A DNA stretch of 64,000 bases from Pareuzebyella sediminis (lineage in GTDB: Bacteria; Bacteroidota; Bacteroidia; Flavobacteriales; Flavobacteriaceae), in assembly GCF_008367235.1 (NCBI RefSeq), contig NZ_VTZS01000005.1:186001-250000 (forward strand). The letters are read 5' to 3'. Below are positions 26,389 to 35,239 of this stretch, in pieces. Under the pieces are notes generated by a model. It saw only the letters and a list, made by a program, of their open reading frames with translations, was not told the origin of the DNA and made no database searches. How positions within the stretch are numbered: position 1 is the first letter of the stretch; the number at the start of each line of letters is the position of its first letter. Made by a program: the position numbers and the translations under genes.

Positions 26389-28784
26389 TGAACCAGCAGC
26401 ACATTCTAAAAAGTATCGATGAAGCCTCCAAGATTGTTGGAAAAACATGGCCACTCTATTCTTTTGTGACCTCTAATCCGCTCTCCGGATATGAAAAAGC
26501 GCCCTTTGAAGAAGCGTTACGAAGCGCTAAGAAACATTTGAACGCAAGAGTATTTCCAGATAGCTCACAATTTCGTCAAGCGTGGCAGAAGAAAGAAATC
26601 AGCAAAGGGGTATTGCGGTCAATGCTAAAAGAAAAAGGATTTTCGGAATCTCCTGAATACTATTTGCAACTCATGGACTCCGGGGAAAATACCAAGGTGA
26701 AAAATGGGAACCACGATTTGGACAGAATCATGGCAAAGTGGCTTGCCGCTTTTATGGATGAAGGTCTCGCCGAATGGGAAATGCCGAATAAGAAAGATGG
26801 TTTTTACCGGGCTTGGCGAAAACTCGCAACCTACGATGGCGAGATAGGCATAAAAGATATACGACAAATACCGGAAACCAGCTCTCAAGCGTTGATGCAA
26901 ATATTGGAGGATTATCCCGAGGAAAGTTATCCTCACATTTTTGCGTATCATTTGGCAGCTTTGCCAGGATGGACGGGGTATATCAAATATAGAACAGAAT
27001 CCGCCTCACTGTGGCAACAAGAATATCCGATCGTACTAGAGGATTACTTGGGAGTGCGTCTGTGGATCGCACGGCATTTGAATGCCTTTATCATGCCCCA
27101 AGATCTTAACCCGCAAAAGGACGATAACCATATAAAACTTCAATACATCTGGTTGAAAGCTTGGGAGAAGAGCTGGCAAGACCAACTTGTAGGCGTATTG
27201 AACGAAGAAAAAATAGCCGTAAAAAAACCCCAAACCGAAAATGACGCACCCGAGGCGCAATTGGTTTTTTGTATCGATACCCGATCTGAGATCATACGGA
27301 GACATGTAGAATCGAAGGGCGATTATGAGACTTTTGGATATGCCGGGTTTTTTGGAATAGCCATGGATTATCAGAACTTGAAAGATGGTTTGACCCGTAA
27401 ATCCTGTCCACCAATAGTGAACTCAGCCTATCAAGTTTCTGAAATTCCCAGAACAAACCAAAAAAACACGTTCAAGGCCTATGAAAGGAAAAAGGAAGTC
27501 CTAAGGTTCCAAGAGTATTTTTTAAAGAGGATGAAGAACATGTTGCCTTCTGCATTTGGGTATGTAGAGGGGTCGGGAATCTACTATGGTCTTTCCTTAT
27601 TGGCAAGAAACCTGATTCCTGGATATGTATACGCTCTGAAACAAAAGAGGAACACATCCCACGAGAACTTTTGCCAACCAGAGATCTACAAGACCACGGA
27701 CAAGGAGGCGCACATTCACCAGATTCCCTTGAACGAAAAAGTAGCCATTGTAAAATCTGCTTTCGACCTCATAGGTTGGAATCATTTCGCGCCCCTAGTT
27801 ATTTTCGTGGGCCACGGAAGCCATTCTGCGAACAATCCGTTCGGTTCAAGCCTTGACTGCGGGGCTTGTGCGGCAAGTCCTGGAAGGCATAACGCCCGTA
27901 TGTTGGCCAAGATTGCCAATAGGCGGGATGTTAGAAAATCGCTTCTGGAGAACCATGGTATTGATATTCCGGATGAGACCCTCTTCATAGGTGCTGAACA
28001 TAATACGACTACCGATGACATTATCATCTTTGATTCTGAGGTTCCAGATTCGCATCAAGACAAATTAAGAAATTTGAGGGTCGATTTGAAACGTGCTCAA
28101 GAGACCGCTACTAAAGATCGTCTTCAGAAAGCCTCGAATAGCGTCTCTGTGGCACAGACCAAGGCTAATGATTGGGCAGATACCAGACCGGAATGGGGCC
28201 TCGCAAAAAACGCGGGTTTCATTGTGGCACCTAGAGACTTGACCAAAAAGATAAACCTTGGTGGTCGTTGCTTTTTACATTCGTATGACTGGAAAATGGA
28301 TGTTACAGGTAAGGCACTGGAAGCCATTATGCAAGGACCCATGGTGGTCACCCAATGGATCAACAACCATTACTATTTTTCCACGGTCGACAATGCTACT
28401 TTTGGGGGAGGCTCTAAAATCACCCACAACGTCACTGGCAGATTTGGAGTGGTACAGGGTAATGGAGGAGATTTAAAAGTGGGACTACCGCTTCAGTCGG
28501 TCCACCAGAGTGATCAAGAAATGTACCATCGGCCGGTACGCCTTTCGGTACTCATAAAAGCACCGCTCGACCGTGTTTCTGAAATCCTTTCAAGGAACGA
28601 AAACTTGAAAGCACTTTTGGATAACGAATGGATTTATCTGATGGTACAGGATCCAATGCGGGGAGACGATATCAAAAGATATCAAAGGAATATGCAATGG
28701 GTCTCGACTGGAGCGATATCCGAAAGAAAAGAAAAAGACCATCCTAAGGTCGATAGAGAAGTCTTGGAACTGATTACAGAGTAA
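26388..28784 (+). CDS. dabA: Inorganic carbon transporter catalytic subunit DabA (DUF2309)
   Basis: Cytoplasmic, carbonic-anhydrase-like zinc protein that converts CO2 to bicarbonate in one direction, driven by ion flow through DabB. The 798-residue product has the four predicted zinc-site residues: Cys295 and Asp297 in VFCIDTRSE, His476 in GHGSHS and Cys491 in SSLDCGACA. The spacings 2 and 15 equal those I recall for the characterised Halothiobacillus DabA. The N-terminal TWPLYSFVTSNPLSGYE is typical. The length matches the shorter DabA class. It is the last gene of the five-gene operon. Confidence 0.95.
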   Translation: MNQQHILKSIDEASKIVGKTWPLYSFVTSNPLSGYEKAPFEEALRSAKKHLNARVFPDSSQFRQAWQKKEISKGVLRSMLKEKGFSESPEYYLQLMDSGENTKVKNGNHDLDRIMAKWLAAFMDEGLAEWEMPNKKDGFYRAWRKLATYDGEIGIKDIRQIPETSSQALMQILEDYPEESYPHIFAYHLAALPGWTGYIKYRTESASLWQQEYPIVLEDYLGVRLWIARHLNAFIMPQDLNPQKDDNHIKLQYIWLKAWEKSWQDQLVGVLNEEKIAVKKPQTENDAPEAQLVFCIDTRSEIIRRHVESKGDYETFGYAGFFGIAMDYQNLKDGLTRKSCPPIVNSAYQVSEIPRTNQKNTFKAYERKKEVLRFQEYFLKRMKNMLPSAFGYVEGSGIYYGLSLLARNLIPGYVYALKQKRNTSHENFCQPEIYKTTDKEAHIHQIPLNEKVAIVKSAFDLIGWNHFAPLVIFVGHGSHSANNPFGSSLDCGACAASPGRHNARMLAKIANRRDVRKSLLENHGIDIPDETLFIGAEHNTTTDDIIIFDSEVPDSHQDKLRNLRVDLKRAQETATKDRLQKASNSVSVAQTKANDWADTRPEWGLAKNAGFIVAPRDLTKKINLGGRCFLHSYDWKMDVTGKALEAIMQGPMVVTQWINNHYYFSTVDNATFGGGSKITHNVTGRFGVVQGNGGDLKVGLPLQSVHQSDQEMYHRPVRLSVLIKAPLDRVSEILSRNENLKALLDNEWIYLMVQDPMRGDDIKRYQRNMQWVSTGAISERKEKDHPKVDREVLELITE

Positions 28785-29452
28785 TTTTGTCTATAGAATA
28801 TATGGGAGGTCAAATTTCTGATAAGCGTAGTATTTTGATCGGGTATGGGCAGCAAGAAAAAGATGGTCGTACCCTCTTTTAAAAAGGAATCGGAGTAACA
28901 TAATTGATTACTCTCGAATCTTGAAAATGTCAGTGGAAAGACTATGGGTGGTATTTAGCGTGAGTGATGCCCCCTGTAAATTTCGTCTAGTAATTATAGG
29001 GTGAAGCTTAGTGGTCAGTTAGTAATTCTTTGACCTTTATTTCTTCATATTCTTCGATAGTTTTGCCGAAAGCACGCTTTTAGAAGGTGGTAAGTGTATG
29101 ACCTGAAGAGGGGATGATTTTACTAGGGCCATCGGTTATCCAGCGTAATAAAAATGGAATCATACCCATATGAATTGGAACTTTAAGAGTTTTTCGTGCG
29201 GTTCGCTCTATCTCGTTTCACCGTGTTAAAAATATTTTTGAAATTGATAAGAATGATAGCTCTTAGGTATCTAATCGCTACTACCCATTATATATCTGAT
29301 GCGATATAAAAAAGCTCAAAGCACCGGTTGCTAAGAAAAGGGGAAACGTCCTGTTGTAGTCATTCGAGTAATAGCGAATTCCAAAAAAAAAAATCAGATG
29401 CCATTTCGTAAATCTCACCTCAAATATTGTCTAATGCCAGCGATTCTGTAAA
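28785..29452. other. Non-coding gap after dabA
   Basis: 668 bases with stops in all frames and no gene I can support. On the minus strand near 29030-29090 a short frame reads AFGKTIEEYEEIKVKELLTD, which loosely resembles the turn between AraC helices and may be a remnant. No terminator with a T-run is evident for dabA. Confidence 0.35.
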
Positions 29453-30565
29453 TTGGTAACAATTTATCGAGACGTGCATACGACGGAACAAAAGCTCAAA
29501 GAACGCATTAAAGAACTCACATGCCTATATGAAGTGACTTCGCTTATCGTGAACTGCGATTATGATAAGGTGGAGCATGCCTTAAAGGGTATCGTAAAAT
29601 GTATGGAACGGGCTTGGCAGTTCGATAAGGAAACCTATGTTGCCTTAAAGACCGTCGATTTCGATTTGAAGACCGACGAAAAGGGAACCGACTATGTTTT
29701 CTTGGAATCACCGATTACCACTTTCAACAAGCCTCATGGTTCTATAAAGGTAGGCTACCCGGCCCCGAAATATTCCCTTGAAGATTTTTTGGAGGAAGAG
29801 CAGCAGCTGTTGGACAATATTTGTCTAGAAGTAGGCAATCTTCTGGAAAGAAAAGAGATAAGGGAAAACGAGGTACGTATAAGAAGGCAGGTAGAACAGG
29901 CTGATCGTTTACGTATTTTAGGGGAGATCACCGCGGGTATTGCCCATGAACTCAACACACCTTTGGCCAATATCCTAGGTTTTGCCGAACTTTTAGAAGA
30001 ACGGGTGGCGGATGACTCACAGGCTTCCAAAGACCTGAAAAAAATAATTACGAACACGATATTTTCGCGGGAGGTAGTAAAAAAACTAATGTTCTTTGCC
30101 TGTGAAATGCCTCAAGAGAAAGAAACGGTAAATATTGTTCCTATTATCGAAGATGCCATCGATCTCATGCGTAGTACCCTTAAGCAGAGTGATATAAGTT
30201 GTGATTTGAAGGTCTCAGAACAAATCATAACCCTTCGCATCGACAAGATACAGTTGACCCAGGTAATTTTCAACCTCGTGGTAAATGCCATTTATTTTTC
30301 TCCGCCGAAGAGTACGATAAGCGTACATGTCGCGGATAAAAACAAAAAGGTCATTTTGAAGATCGCCGATCAGGGCTCTGGTATTCCCGAAGATGTGGCG
30401 CAACACATTTTTGAACCTTTTTATACGACCAAACCTTCGGGTGAGGGCTCGGGCCTGGGTCTAAGTGTAGTACACGGTATTGTTAAAAGCCATCAAGGAA
30501 CGATTCTTCATAAAAAAAACAACCCCACAGGAACTATCTTTACCATCGAGTTTCCAAAGACCTAA
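29453..30565 (+). CDS. Soluble sensor histidine kinase (NtrB-like)
   Basis: A 370-residue kinase without membrane segments. Residues about 8-140 form a GAF-like sensory region that begins with a coiled linker (KERIKELTCLYEVTSLI). The phosphoacceptor motif GIAHELNTPLANI is near residue 165 (H box), followed by the N box (NLVVNAIYFS), the G1 box (DQGSGIP) and the G2 box (GEGSGLGLSVVHGI). The start is TTG at 29453, with GTG 29477 as an alternative. It is 5 bases before the sigma-54 response regulator, its evident partner. The signal is unknown. Confidence 0.9.
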   Translation: MVTIYRDVHTTEQKLKERIKELTCLYEVTSLIVNCDYDKVEHALKGIVKCMERAWQFDKETYVALKTVDFDLKTDEKGTDYVFLESPITTFNKPHGSIKVGYPAPKYSLEDFLEEEQQLLDNICLEVGNLLERKEIRENEVRIRRQVEQADRLRILGEITAGIAHELNTPLANILGFAELLEERVADDSQASKDLKKIITNTIFSREVVKKLMFFACEMPQEKETVNIVPIIEDAIDLMRSTLKQSDISCDLKVSEQIITLRIDKIQLTQVIFNLVVNAIYFSPPKSTISVHVADKNKKVILKIADQGSGIPEDVAQHIFEPFYTTKPSGEGSGLGLSVVHGIVKSHQGTILHKKNNPTGTIFTIEFPKT

Positions 30566-30570
30566 CTATA

Positions 30571-31896
30571 TTGCTCAAGAAGGAAAACATATTACTCGTC
30601 GATGATGATATCGAAATATTGGAACTACTGCAACGGCATTTGCATTCCATGGATTACCATACCTACAAAGCTGTTTCCGTAAAGGAAGCTATATACATCC
30701 TGCAAGATACCGAAATCGACCTTCTGATTACCGATATAAACATGCCGGAAATTGATGGTACTCAACTCATAAAATATGTTGCCGAGCATTATCCCGATAT
30801 GCCGAAGTTAGTGGTAACCGGATTCCCTTCTATAGAAGATGCCCTCAGCGTAATCAAATCGGGGGCACTGGATTATCTGACAAAGCCCTTCACAAAGATG
30901 GAGCTGGCCGATTCCGTAAAAAAATCCTTGGCCCACAAGGTCTCGCACAAAACCGGGTACAAACCTATCACACATTATTCAAATAATAGCTATGCCGATA
31001 TGATAGGGTCATCCGAGGCGTTCCAAAAAGTGATTGAAATTATCGAAAGGGTAAAAGACAATCATGCGACGGTATTGGTAAGGGGCGAGAGCGGTACAGG
31101 CAAAGAACTCGTAGCTCGCGCCGTACACTATTCAGGTAAGTTCGCCCGAGCTCCTTTTATCGCTGTGAACTGTGGTGCGATTCCTGAAAACCTTTTAGAG
31201 GCAGAACTCTTCGGGTATAGCAAAGGCGCCTTTACGGGAGCTAACGAAAACCGTGAGGGATTCTTTCAGGCGGCCAACCATGGCACTATTTTTTTAGATG
31301 AAATAGGCAATGCACCCTTGCCCGTTCAAAACAGGTTGTTACGGGTCTTGCAAGAGAAGGAAGTAACTCGAATAGGTTCAAGAAAAAAAGAACGATTGGA
31401 TGTTCGGGTCATCGCGGCAACCAATAGCGATTTGGAAGAACTCATTGCCAAACAAATTTTTAGGGAAGATTTGTACTATCGCCTGACCGTGGTAACCATC
31501 GATGTTCCTCCCTTGCGGGAACGCAAAAACGACATACTCTTATTGGTAGCGAAGTTTCTGCAAAAATATGGTATGGAATACAAAGATCGGCCTACTCGAA
31601 TTTCTTCTGACGCCCTCAGAGTATTGGAACGCTATCATTGGCCTGGTAATATACGAGAACTCGAAAACGTGGTACAACGTGCCATAATCATGTGCGATGG
31701 CGAAATTAGACTGCCACACCTTCCCGATACGTTGAAATACCAGATCGACTTTCCCGAAAAGGGACTGAAAACCCTGAGGGAAATGGAAAAAGAGTACATT
31801 CAAAAAGTGCTCATCGCTACGGAAGGTAACAAGACCAAGGCTGCAGAAATTCTAAACATAGACCGCAAAACGCTGCGCAACAAGTTAAACGACTAA
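30571..31896 (+). CDS. Sigma-54-dependent response regulator (NtrC family)
   Basis: A 441-residue activator of RpoN promoters. Residues 1-115 are a receiver domain with the acidic pair in VDDD and the phosphorylated aspartate in LLITDINMPE. The AAA+ domain starts near residue 150, with Walker A GESGTGKE and the sigma-54 contact loop GAFTGA. The end is a Fis-type helix-turn-helix (KAAEILNIDRKTLRNKL). It starts with TTG 5 bases after the kinase stop. I found no convincing -24/-12 promoter in this window, so its targets are unknown. Confidence 0.93.
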   Translation: MLKKENILLVDDDIEILELLQRHLHSMDYHTYKAVSVKEAIYILQDTEIDLLITDINMPEIDGTQLIKYVAEHYPDMPKLVVTGFPSIEDALSVIKSGALDYLTKPFTKMELADSVKKSLAHKVSHKTGYKPITHYSNNSYADMIGSSEAFQKVIEIIERVKDNHATVLVRGESGTGKELVARAVHYSGKFARAPFIAVNCGAIPENLLEAELFGYSKGAFTGANENREGFFQAANHGTIFLDEIGNAPLPVQNRLLRVLQEKEVTRIGSRKKERLDVRVIAATNSDLEELIAKQIFREDLYYRLTVVTIDVPPLRERKNDILLLVAKFLQKYGMEYKDRPTRISSDALRVLERYHWPGNIRELENVVQRAIIMCDGEIRLPHLPDTLKYQIDFPEKGLKTLREMEKEYIQKVLIATEGNKTKAAEILNIDRKTLRNKLND

Positions 31897-31897
31897 C

Positions 31898-31914
31898 CGG
31901 GGAATAATGCCCCG
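31898..31914 (+). terminator. Weak hairpin after the response regulator
   Basis: CGGGG (31898-31902) and CCCCG (31910-31914) form a 5-bp stem with a 7-base loop, just after the stop codon. Only a short run of three T follows, so termination may be partial. Confidence 0.35.
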
Positions 31915-32096
31915 TTTGGGTATCTTTTCCTCACCCTCAATACTTCTCTACTCTTTCTTTATATATTTTAATGTATTGATATTCAATTACATAGATGTTT
32001 TTATATGCTATTGGTATAAAGAACGGTACATCCTTTGCCTTTAATGGTTGGAAAGTAAGGCAAACTGTAGCGCCCATAAGTATCGAAATCGAACCA

Positions 32097-32528
32097 ATGG
32101 ATCATGATAACCGAGTATTTGAAAAGCGAGACTATGTGGCCCTAAAAAGAATATTGAATTTTCATAGGCATTGTGAGGATTTTTTGCAGAAAGATGTCTT
32201 TGAAATATTGAAGGAGGGATTGACTCAGGCTCTGGTTAAAAACGATGAGGAAATGCCCAGTGCAATTGTACGATTAAATTCAAAAGTTACCCTCACCGAT
32301 GAAGACGGACAAACCCCTACCGTTCAGCTGGTCTTGCCGTCGGAGAAAAATAGGGATAAGGGAAAAGTGTCGGTAATAAGTACTCTAGGTGCAAATTTAA
32401 TAGGGTTTGCGGTTGGGCACAAAGTATCGATAGAGGTCCTGCCAAAACATAAAATACTAGAAATAGTACAGGTGTCGGGGCCCAATCATAGGAGGGTGCC
32501 GGATACAATATCCGGAATGGATTTTTAG
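32097..32528 (+). CDS. GreA/GreB or Rnk C-terminal domain protein
   Basis: A 143-residue soluble protein. The first half is helical (RDYVALKRILNFHRHCEDF). The second half, about residues 62-130, matches the GreA/B C-terminal or Rnk fold: AIVRLNSKVTLTDEDG, then VQLVLPSEK, ISTLGANLIGFAVG and IEVLPKHKILEIVQV. Proteins of this type bind RNA polymerase near the secondary channel; the exact role here is unknown. The frame is open from 31995, but the upstream part has no family pattern, so ATG 32097 is preferred. Confidence 0.78.
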   Translation: MDHDNRVFEKRDYVALKRILNFHRHCEDFLQKDVFEILKEGLTQALVKNDEEMPSAIVRLNSKVTLTDEDGQTPTVQLVLPSEKNRDKGKVSVISTLGANLIGFAVGHKVSIEVLPKHKILEIVQVSGPNHRRVPDTISGMDF

Positions 32529-32571
32529 TCTTAGAAGAAGAAAAATAAGTATAAATTCTAAATATATGGTT

Positions 32572-32940
32572 ATGCGACAATTAATTATAGCAATGATGTT
32601 CATTTTCTCCGGTCTTTTCATGAATGCACAGGAGGGTAAAGCGGTTCTGCCTCAGAATATTCAAATAGGCGATATACTGAAAATTGGCGCCCCTGAAGCT
32701 AGGCAGTACAAGTACATCAATTTTCCTAGGGCCAATTTTATTATTAAAAGAGGGGGAATCGCAAATTATAAAGGAATGAAAGGGTACAAAGTAATGGTAA
32801 CGGATATCAAGGAAAAAAAAGACGGTTCCTTAAAGGTGAAAATTAAACGTGCTGACGGCGGAAGATTTTTTGGGAGCCACACAGTGGTATCGGCCCATCT
32901 CAACAATGCCTTGGAGACTGGGGAGCTACAAAAAATTTAG
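32572..32940 (+). CDS. Small secreted protein of unknown function
   Basis: A 122-residue protein with a signal peptide (RQLIIAMMFIFSGLFMNAQ, cut after about residue 19). The mature part is basic and rich in short strands (IGDILKIGAP, INFPRANFIIKRGG, VMVTDIKEKKDGSLKVKIKR) and suggests a small beta fold. I recognise no family. ATG 32566 is two codons earlier. It follows the Rnk-like gene by 43 bases. Confidence 0.7.
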   Translation: MRQLIIAMMFIFSGLFMNAQEGKAVLPQNIQIGDILKIGAPEARQYKYINFPRANFIIKRGGIANYKGMKGYKVMVTDIKEKKDGSLKVKIKRADGGRFFGSHTVVSAHLNNALETGELQKI

Positions 32941-33049
32941 CTTTAAGGTTGGTTAGTGTAATCCGTCCGGCTTCCAAGTGTTTTTAGACTTTTGGACCGG
33001 ATGGATCTTATTTCAGGATTTCTAAAGTGTGACACTAATATCTAGGCTC

Positions 33050-33682
33050 ATGAATAACAAGATGACTTTAAAACAACGTATCAATGCAGGTTTCATTTTG
33101 GCAATGGCATTTCTTTTGGTTTTTGCCTCCAATAGATTGAATCGCAGAAATTTTGCCAACCTAGAGCAGAACGTGAGCTCTGTTTTCGAAGATCGTGTGG
33201 TCGTTCAGGAATATATCTATAGACTGAACAATATCTTTCATAGGAAAGAACTATCATTGGCGAAATCAGATGAAAATAGGGGTGTTCCGGCCGCGGATGA
33301 AGACATTGAAAATCTGCTTTCAGACTTCGCAAGCACCAAACTCACACGTGATGAATCGAGATACCTAAATTTATTAAAGGCGAACTACGCCAAACTTGTG
33401 GTTTTGGAAACCAAGAAAACCCCAAATCAAGGGCCTGTCGAAGAAGATGTTAAATTAAGAATGGCCAATTTGTTGGGTGACATCAGCGCGAATCTCGACA
33501 GACTTTCCGAAGTGCAACTTAGCGAAGGAAAGCTAATGACACAAATGTCTAAAAAATCGCTGAGCATGAACCAAATGCTCTCCAAACTGGAAATAGCTTT
33601 TCTGGTAATTATTGGTCTACTCTTTCTATTGCTCATCGTAAATAGGGAGATACCTGGTCTGAAGGCCGTCAAAAAAAATTAG
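33050..33682 (+). CDS. Four-helix-bundle sensory membrane protein without output domain
   Basis: A 210-residue protein of the 4HB-MCP sensor type. An N-terminal helix (about residues 12-30), a roughly 140-residue periplasmic helical region (NLEQNVSSVFEDRVVVQEYIY, RLSEVQLSEGK) and a second helix (about 182-200) end in a short basic tail. Chemotaxis or kinase output domains are absent, so it may act through a partner or be truncated. Start ATG 33050 was taken over TTG 33029 because MNNKMTLKQRINAGF is the usual opening. Confidence 0.75.
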   Translation: MNNKMTLKQRINAGFILAMAFLLVFASNRLNRRNFANLEQNVSSVFEDRVVVQEYIYRLNNIFHRKELSLAKSDENRGVPAADEDIENLLSDFASTKLTRDESRYLNLLKANYAKLVVLETKKTPNQGPVEEDVKLRMANLLGDISANLDRLSEVQLSEGKLMTQMSKKSLSMNQMLSKLEIAFLVIIGLLFLLLIVNREIPGLKAVKKN

Positions 33683-34166
33683 GGCGTTAGATTATATGAA
33701 AACCGGCAGGATGAAATGGAATGGGGGATCTAATTTTATTTTTGATGAGGAACCTTAGCGGATTGAACAAAGAACGGACTCGGCGGACACACATTTTAGG
33801 ATGTATCTACCCGATACTTGGCCGTATCGGAATTTCACAGCGGTAATGATAACGCTTTCCTAGATTTCATAAAGTATCCCGGCTTCTATACCGATTATTT
33901 ATCTTCTATCGAATTTACCTATGTTTTAAGGTATTTTACTGGAATGGATTATTTTTCGAATCGAAATGTCACCATCACATGGGCCGTAGACAGTAATAAT
34001 AACGGACGCCTCGATGCATTTTCGTAGTCAAAAGATGCAATGCGGAACTTTTTTAAAGTAGTACTGAAATCATTTGTTTATAAACTGGAAACAGGCCAAC
34101 CAATCCTGACCCCCGCAAGACCATAAGGATCTTCGTGCCGGTCACCGTTTAATATATTTCGAACAG
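33683..34166. other. Gap of 484 bases with one doubtful frame
   Basis: A TTG-started frame of 69 codons (33818-34027, ending AVDSNNNGRLDAFS) lies here; its composition is mildly protein-like, but I recognise no family and see no promoter. The DSNNNGRLD loop resembles calcium-binding repeats of secreted proteins, so it could be the remnant of a larger gene. Otherwise nothing is seen. Confidence 0.35.
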
Positions 34167-35219
34167 TTATTTTAGCGGTCTATAGCTGGGTTTTCCTGGT
34201 ATTTTTGTTGGAATACTTAAAAGATAGGTGCCGTCCGTTACATAGAGCGTTTTAAGGTCCTTTCCCCCGAATGTACAGTTGGTAACGATTCCTTCCGGGG
34301 TGCGGGCATACGCCAAGAGTTTACCTTCGGGTGAAATAACATGTATTCCGGGTCGGGTGTCAAGAGTTTCTGAGGTACCTCTTTCGGTATGCAGACCGGC
34401 CGCTACATAGAGGTTTCCCTCAATATCGATACTCATACCATCGCCACTTCTTCCCGGATAAAAATTGTAAAGTACTCTTGAATTTGAAATCGTACCATCT
34501 TTAAGGTCGAAGGCGAGAATACTGCGGGCATGGTCACTGTCGGGGTGTGCTTCTATTACATATAATGTTTTTTCATCTGGGGAGACGACCACGCCATTGG
34601 GCATATCGATTTGAGGCTCCGCAAGCAGTTGATGCACGCTCCCATCAGGATCGACACGGTATACCCCCCTTACATTTTCTTTTTCCAGGTCAGGTTCATT
34701 TTCCCGAGAAGAGAAATAGATACGCCCCGCACTATCATAATCTAAATCATTAGGGGATTGTAGTGCTTTTTCTTGAAAGGATGTAGCCATGTCAATAGTC
34801 TCTTTTTTCTCTATAGATATTTGCACGACCTTTCCCGTTGTTCCTTCACAAACCAATAGATCTCCATCTTGGGTAAATCGCAGGCCATTGGCACCGTTTG
34901 ATTCCTTTTTAAATACGGAAAGTTCTTTTTCCTTAGGGTTCCATTTTAGAATCTTATTGACAGGCACATTGGTAAAGTAGACCATTCCTTCACGATCCAC
35001 AGCAGGTCCTTCGGTAAATACTTCACTATCTTCGATTCGGGTTTCAACACTGACCTTTCCCAAGAACAAATCGGTTGGTAAGCTGTCGTAGGGGGATATA
35101 GGTTGCCGACTTTCGACCGTGGCCGTTTTTGCTTCCTTGGTCTTTTTTTCACCGCAGCTGAGCACCAGTAGCAATATTCCAAAGACTAATAGAGCCGTAG
35201 AATGGGTTTTAAGATCCAT
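34167..35219 (-). CDS. SMP-30/gluconolactonase-like lipoprotein
   Basis: A 350-residue probable lipoprotein with signal sequence ending LLLVLSCGEK (lipobox cysteine at about residue 22). The rest is a six-bladed beta-propeller of the SMP-30/gluconolactonase/LRE family, with the opening EGPAVDREGMVYFTNV and APGSPND-like calcium-site features such as QSPNDLDYDSAGRIYFSS and DMPNGVVVSPDEKTLYV. The family includes lactonases of sugar acids and related hydrolases; the substrate is not evident. It is the last gene of a minus-strand trio with the YpdA-like reductase and rpe. Confidence 0.88.
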   Translation of the reverse strand: MDLKTHSTALLVFGILLLVLSCGEKKTKEAKTATVESRQPISPYDSLPTDLFLGKVSVETRIEDSEVFTEGPAVDREGMVYFTNVPVNKILKWNPKEKELSVFKKESNGANGLRFTQDGDLLVCEGTTGKVVQISIEKKETIDMATSFQEKALQSPNDLDYDSAGRIYFSSRENEPDLEKENVRGVYRVDPDGSVHQLLAEPQIDMPNGVVVSPDEKTLYVIEAHPDSDHARSILAFDLKDGTISNSRVLYNFYPGRSGDGMSIDIEGNLYVAAGLHTERGTSETLDTRPGIHVISPEGKLLAYARTPEGIVTNCTFGGKDLKTLYVTDGTYLLSIPTKIPGKPSYRPLK

Positions 35220-35239
35220 ATAGTGGTTTTGGGGATAAT

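Noticed and set aside
29027-29090. Minus-strand fragment resembling an AraC turn (AFGKTIEEYEEIK)
   Set aside because: Too short and without the flanking helices; a stop interrupts it. It may be chance.
29319-29333. Possible sigma-54 promoter AAGCACCGGTTGCTA
   Set aside because: The spacing between the GC-AC and TTGC parts is 3 bases, not the 5 required, and the GG of the -24 element is missing.
33818-34027. 69-codon frame with DSNNNGRLD
   Set aside because: TTG start, no promoter, no recognised family. Kept only as a remark in the gap entry.
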